Of a stretch of DNA of 64,000 bases, positions 62,123 through 64,000 are shown piece after piece. The notes beneath the pieces are model-generated. The model did no database searches, was not told the origin of the DNA, and saw only the letters and a list, made by a program, of their open reading frames with translations. Within the stretch, counting starts at the first letter, position 1; every line of letters starts with the position of its first letter. Origin of the DNA: Haladaptatus sp. DYF46 (lineage in GTDB: Archaea > Halobacteriota > Halobacteria > Halobacteriales > Haladaptataceae); contig NZ_JAJFAY010000004.1 in NCBI RefSeq assembly GCF_021083305.1, positions 310,001 to 374,000 on the forward strand. The letters are read 5' to 3'. The translations under genes and the position numbers were made by a program.

Positions 62123-63363
62123 TGGCAGGCGACGAGGACACGCCCCGAAGCGACACGCTACCGCGTCGCGAGTACATCAGATACGGCGGTGTCATCGTCG
62201 GTGGGGGCCTGCTGGCCGGGTGTGCAAGCGATTCCGGAACGGACGCCAGCGGTACGGAGACGACGACCGGAAGCGGGAGCGAAACGGACGACGGAACGGG
62301 GACCACGAGCGACGACGAAACGACGACCGAATCCGACGGGTCCTACACGGTGTCGATGGAACCCGTCGGCGACGTGGAGTTCGAATCGGTTCCCGAACGA
62401 TGGTCGAACCCCGGCGGCCCCGCGTACCTCGATATGGCCATCGCGCTCGGGAAGCAGGACGGCCTCGCCGCCACCGGATTCGGACTGTTTCCGACCGTGG
62501 CGTTCGAGGCGACCGGCGTCCCCATCGACGTGGACCCGGACGAGGTACCCGTCATCTGGCAGGACGGCGGCTTCGACAAGGAAGTGTTCTACGAGGCCGA
62601 CTCGGACGTCCACTTGGCCGACCCCAACTATCTCAAGGCGTACGGCATGTCGCAGGGGGACATCGACGAGGTGGCAGAAAACGTCGGCCCGTTCTTCGGC
62701 GCGTACAGCGCACGGGAGTACGACTGGAACGGCGACTACATGGTCTCGCTGTACGACCTCTTCGACAAGGTTGCGGCCGTGTTCCGCGAGGAGGAACGCG
62801 GCGAGAGGTTCCGGCAACTACACGCAGAGATGATGGAGCGTATCGAGAAACGACTGCCGTCGAAGGCCGACCGGCCGACCGTCGGCGTCCTCTTCGTCGG
62901 GTCGAACCCCGAGAAAGGGTCGTTTCAGCTCCTTCAACTCCGCGAACACGGGTTCCGGCAGATGCACTACCGCGATGCGGGATTCGACGACGCGTGGGGC
63001 GAGATGGACATCGAGGCCGGAGACTATCCCACCGTCGGATACGAGACGCTGTTGGAAGTGGACCCCGACGCGCTCATCTACGACGCGCACATCCCGTCGA
63101 AATTGGAATCGACGGAACTCCGCGGGACCGACGAGTGGCGTCAAGCGTACCTCGAATCCATGCGGGAAAACGGCGTCGGGAGTCAGCTAACGGCGGTGGA
63201 AAACGACGCCGTCTATCCCGGCGGCCCGCCGCAGGCGGGACCCCTGCTCAACCTGTTCAACACCGAACGGACCGTCAAGCAGGTGTATCCCGACGAGTTC
63301 GGCGCGAGCGAGAAACTGTTCGACCGCCAGCGGGTGGCGGACATCGTCGAGGGGGAGTTCTAA
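62122..63363 (+). CDS. Iron-regulated substrate-binding lipoprotein 2
   Basis: 413 residues from ATG 62122 (overlapping the previous stop). The signal is LPRREYIRYGGVIVGGGLLAG plus Cys, and the tether is longer and richer in Thr/Gly/Asp (about 38-75). The fold matches its neighbour: YTVSMEPVGDVEFESVPERW, FYEADSDVHLADPNYLKAYG, and the ending KLFDRQRVADIVEGEF (compare ELFDRQRVADIVNGEL in paralogue 1). The ligand-lobe loops differ (GFGLFPTVAFEATGVPIDVD), so ligand preference may differ. There is one base between its stop and the third gene's ATG. Confidence 0.9.
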   Translation: MAGDEDTPRSDTLPRREYIRYGGVIVGGGLLAGCASDSGTDASGTETTTGSGSETDDGTGTTSDDETTTESDGSYTVSMEPVGDVEFESVPERWSNPGGPAYLDMAIALGKQDGLAATGFGLFPTVAFEATGVPIDVDPDEVPVIWQDGGFDKEVFYEADSDVHLADPNYLKAYGMSQGDIDEVAENVGPFFGAYSAREYDWNGDYMVSLYDLFDKVAAVFREEERGERFRQLHAEMMERIEKRLPSKADRPTVGVLFVGSNPEKGSFQLLQLREHGFRQMHYRDAGFDDAWGEMDIEAGDYPTVGYETLLEVDPDALIYDAHIPSKLESTELRGTDEWRQAYLESMRENGVGSQLTAVENDAVYPGGPPQAGPLLNLFNTERTVKQVYPDEFGASEKLFDRQRVADIVEGEF

Positions 63364-63364
63364 C

Positions 63365-64000
63365 ATGACGAACGACGACACGATCCCGACCGACGCATCG
63401 ACGCGGCGGGATTCTCACGAGCGTCAGCGAGTGATAAGTCGTCGGGGAAGTGAGCGAAGCGAACGGACCCGACGGGATTCCCGCGAACGAAGCGAGGGGG
63501 AAGCCGTCGAGGAAGAGAGGCTGTTGACCTCTCTTCCTCGACGAGAGTACATCAAGGGCACCGGCACGCTGGTCGGTGCCGGGATGCTCGCGGGATGTTC
63601 GGGGAACGAGACGGACGGTGCATCGACGACGGAAACGACGGATGACGCGGCTACGGACACGACTACGAGCGCGACGACGACCGAATCGGACGGGGGAGAG
63701 TCCGGACCGTACTCGGTGACGATGTCGCCGATGGGCACCGTCGAGTTCGAGAGCGTCCCGGCGAACGTGATGGTGTACAGTCTACTGTACGCCGACATGG
63801 CGGTCGCCTACGGGCACGGCGACGCGGTGAACTCGCTGGGATTCGACTCGGATGCGGGCGGAAACACGCTGGACGCGTACTACGAGCGACTGGACGGCGT
63901 CTCCTTCGATCGGGAGGGACTGACCCAACTGAACACCGGTTCCGGCGGCGTCAACATCGACAAGGAACTGTTCTACGAGTTGGATTCGGACCTCCACATG
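63365..64000 (+). CDS. Iron-regulated substrate-binding lipoprotein 3 (cut by the window edge)
   Basis: ATG 63365 with an open frame to the window end: 212 codons. After MTNDDTIPTDASTRRD comes a 40-residue Arg/Ser/Glu low-complexity stretch (SHERQRVISRRGSERSERT, RRDSRERSEGEAVEEER) missing from paralogues 1 and 2. Then come SLPRREYIKGTGTLVGAGML and AGC. The mature part reads YSVTMSPMGTVEFESVPANV and DKELFYELDSDLHM, clearly homologous to its neighbours. It is the third copy in an apparent operon. Confidence 0.85.
   Translation, partial: MTNDDTIPTDASTRRDSHERQRVISRRGSERSERTRRDSRERSEGEAVEEERLLTSLPRREYIKGTGTLVGAGMLAGCSGNETDGASTTETTDDAATDTTTSATTTESDGGESGPYSVTMSPMGTVEFESVPANVMVYSLLYADMAVAYGHGDAVNSLGFDSDAGGNTLDAYYERLDGVSFDREGLTQLNTGSGGVNIDKELFYELDSDLHM

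Overview
The window is a stretch of haloarchaeal (class Halobacteria) chromosome. The evidence is a high-GC, acidic coding style (Asp/Glu-rich, Lys-poor proteins), twin-arginine lipoprotein signals (RR...LAGC), Bat-type (bacterioopsin activator-like) sensor-regulators, DUF7504/DUF192-type haloarchaeal families, TATA-like boxes about 25 nt ahead of leaderless start codons, and only occasional Shine-Dalgarno motifs. The genus cannot be fixed from sequence reading alone. I see no rRNA, tRNA, CRISPR array, complete insertion sequence or prophage.

Layout. 0-8.4 kb: small membrane and zinc-ribbon proteins, a wHTH regulator with a signal-like N-terminus, a lipoprotein/DUF4870 pair, a FilR1-type regulator, an FAD oxidoreductase and a HerA-like ATPase with a long coiled coil. 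8.4-15.6 kb: an asparagine-synthase-like protein without the glutaminase cysteine, a LOV-GAF-Bat light-sensor candidate, and a TetR repressor divergent from an ABC-2 exporter. 15.7-23.7 kb: sirtuin, universal stress protein, haem-copper oxidase subunit I flanked by two related membrane proteins, aldo/keto reductase, and a HEAT-repeat protein fused to a kinase fold that has lost its catalytic residues. 23.8-31.3 kb: a C3 metabolism block, with dhaK-dhaL-dhaM facing a convergent glpK-glpF-orf-ptsH-ptsI run. Together these encode glycerol entry and phosphorylation and a PEP-dependent dihydroxyacetone kinase with its own EI and HPr. 31.5-44 kb: ArsN2-like acetyltransferase, HpaI-type aldolase, nuclease-lamin-tail lipoprotein, DUF5694, regulators, MutS-like ATPase, a large Bat-type sensor, DUF389 and a Tat-exported serine protease. 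44-46.6 kb: an iron-box-controlled FecCD permease and ATPase with overlooked micro-ORFs. 46.7-60.8 kb: Xaa-Pro peptidase, PII-Amt ammonium module, NadE, stress protein, AI-2E-type exporter, CPBP protease, S9 peptidase, cation/proton antiporter and a HEAT/zinc-ribbon protein. 60.9-64 kb: three tandem substrate-binding lipoproteins, the last cut by the window edge, behind a double iron box.

The most distinctive signal is iron related. Four good and one imperfect TTAGG(N4)CCTAA-type palindromes occur in the window, all in front of the FecCD/ATPase genes or the substrate-binding protein cluster 14 kb away. Two of these promoters have nearly the same geometry: box, TATA-like element, box, start codon. 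One drives the first binding protein. The other would drive a 19-codon micro-ORF ahead of the permease. A further 38-codon ORF exactly bridges permease and ATPase with stop/start overlaps on both sides. The second outstanding item is the HEAT-pseudokinase fusion.
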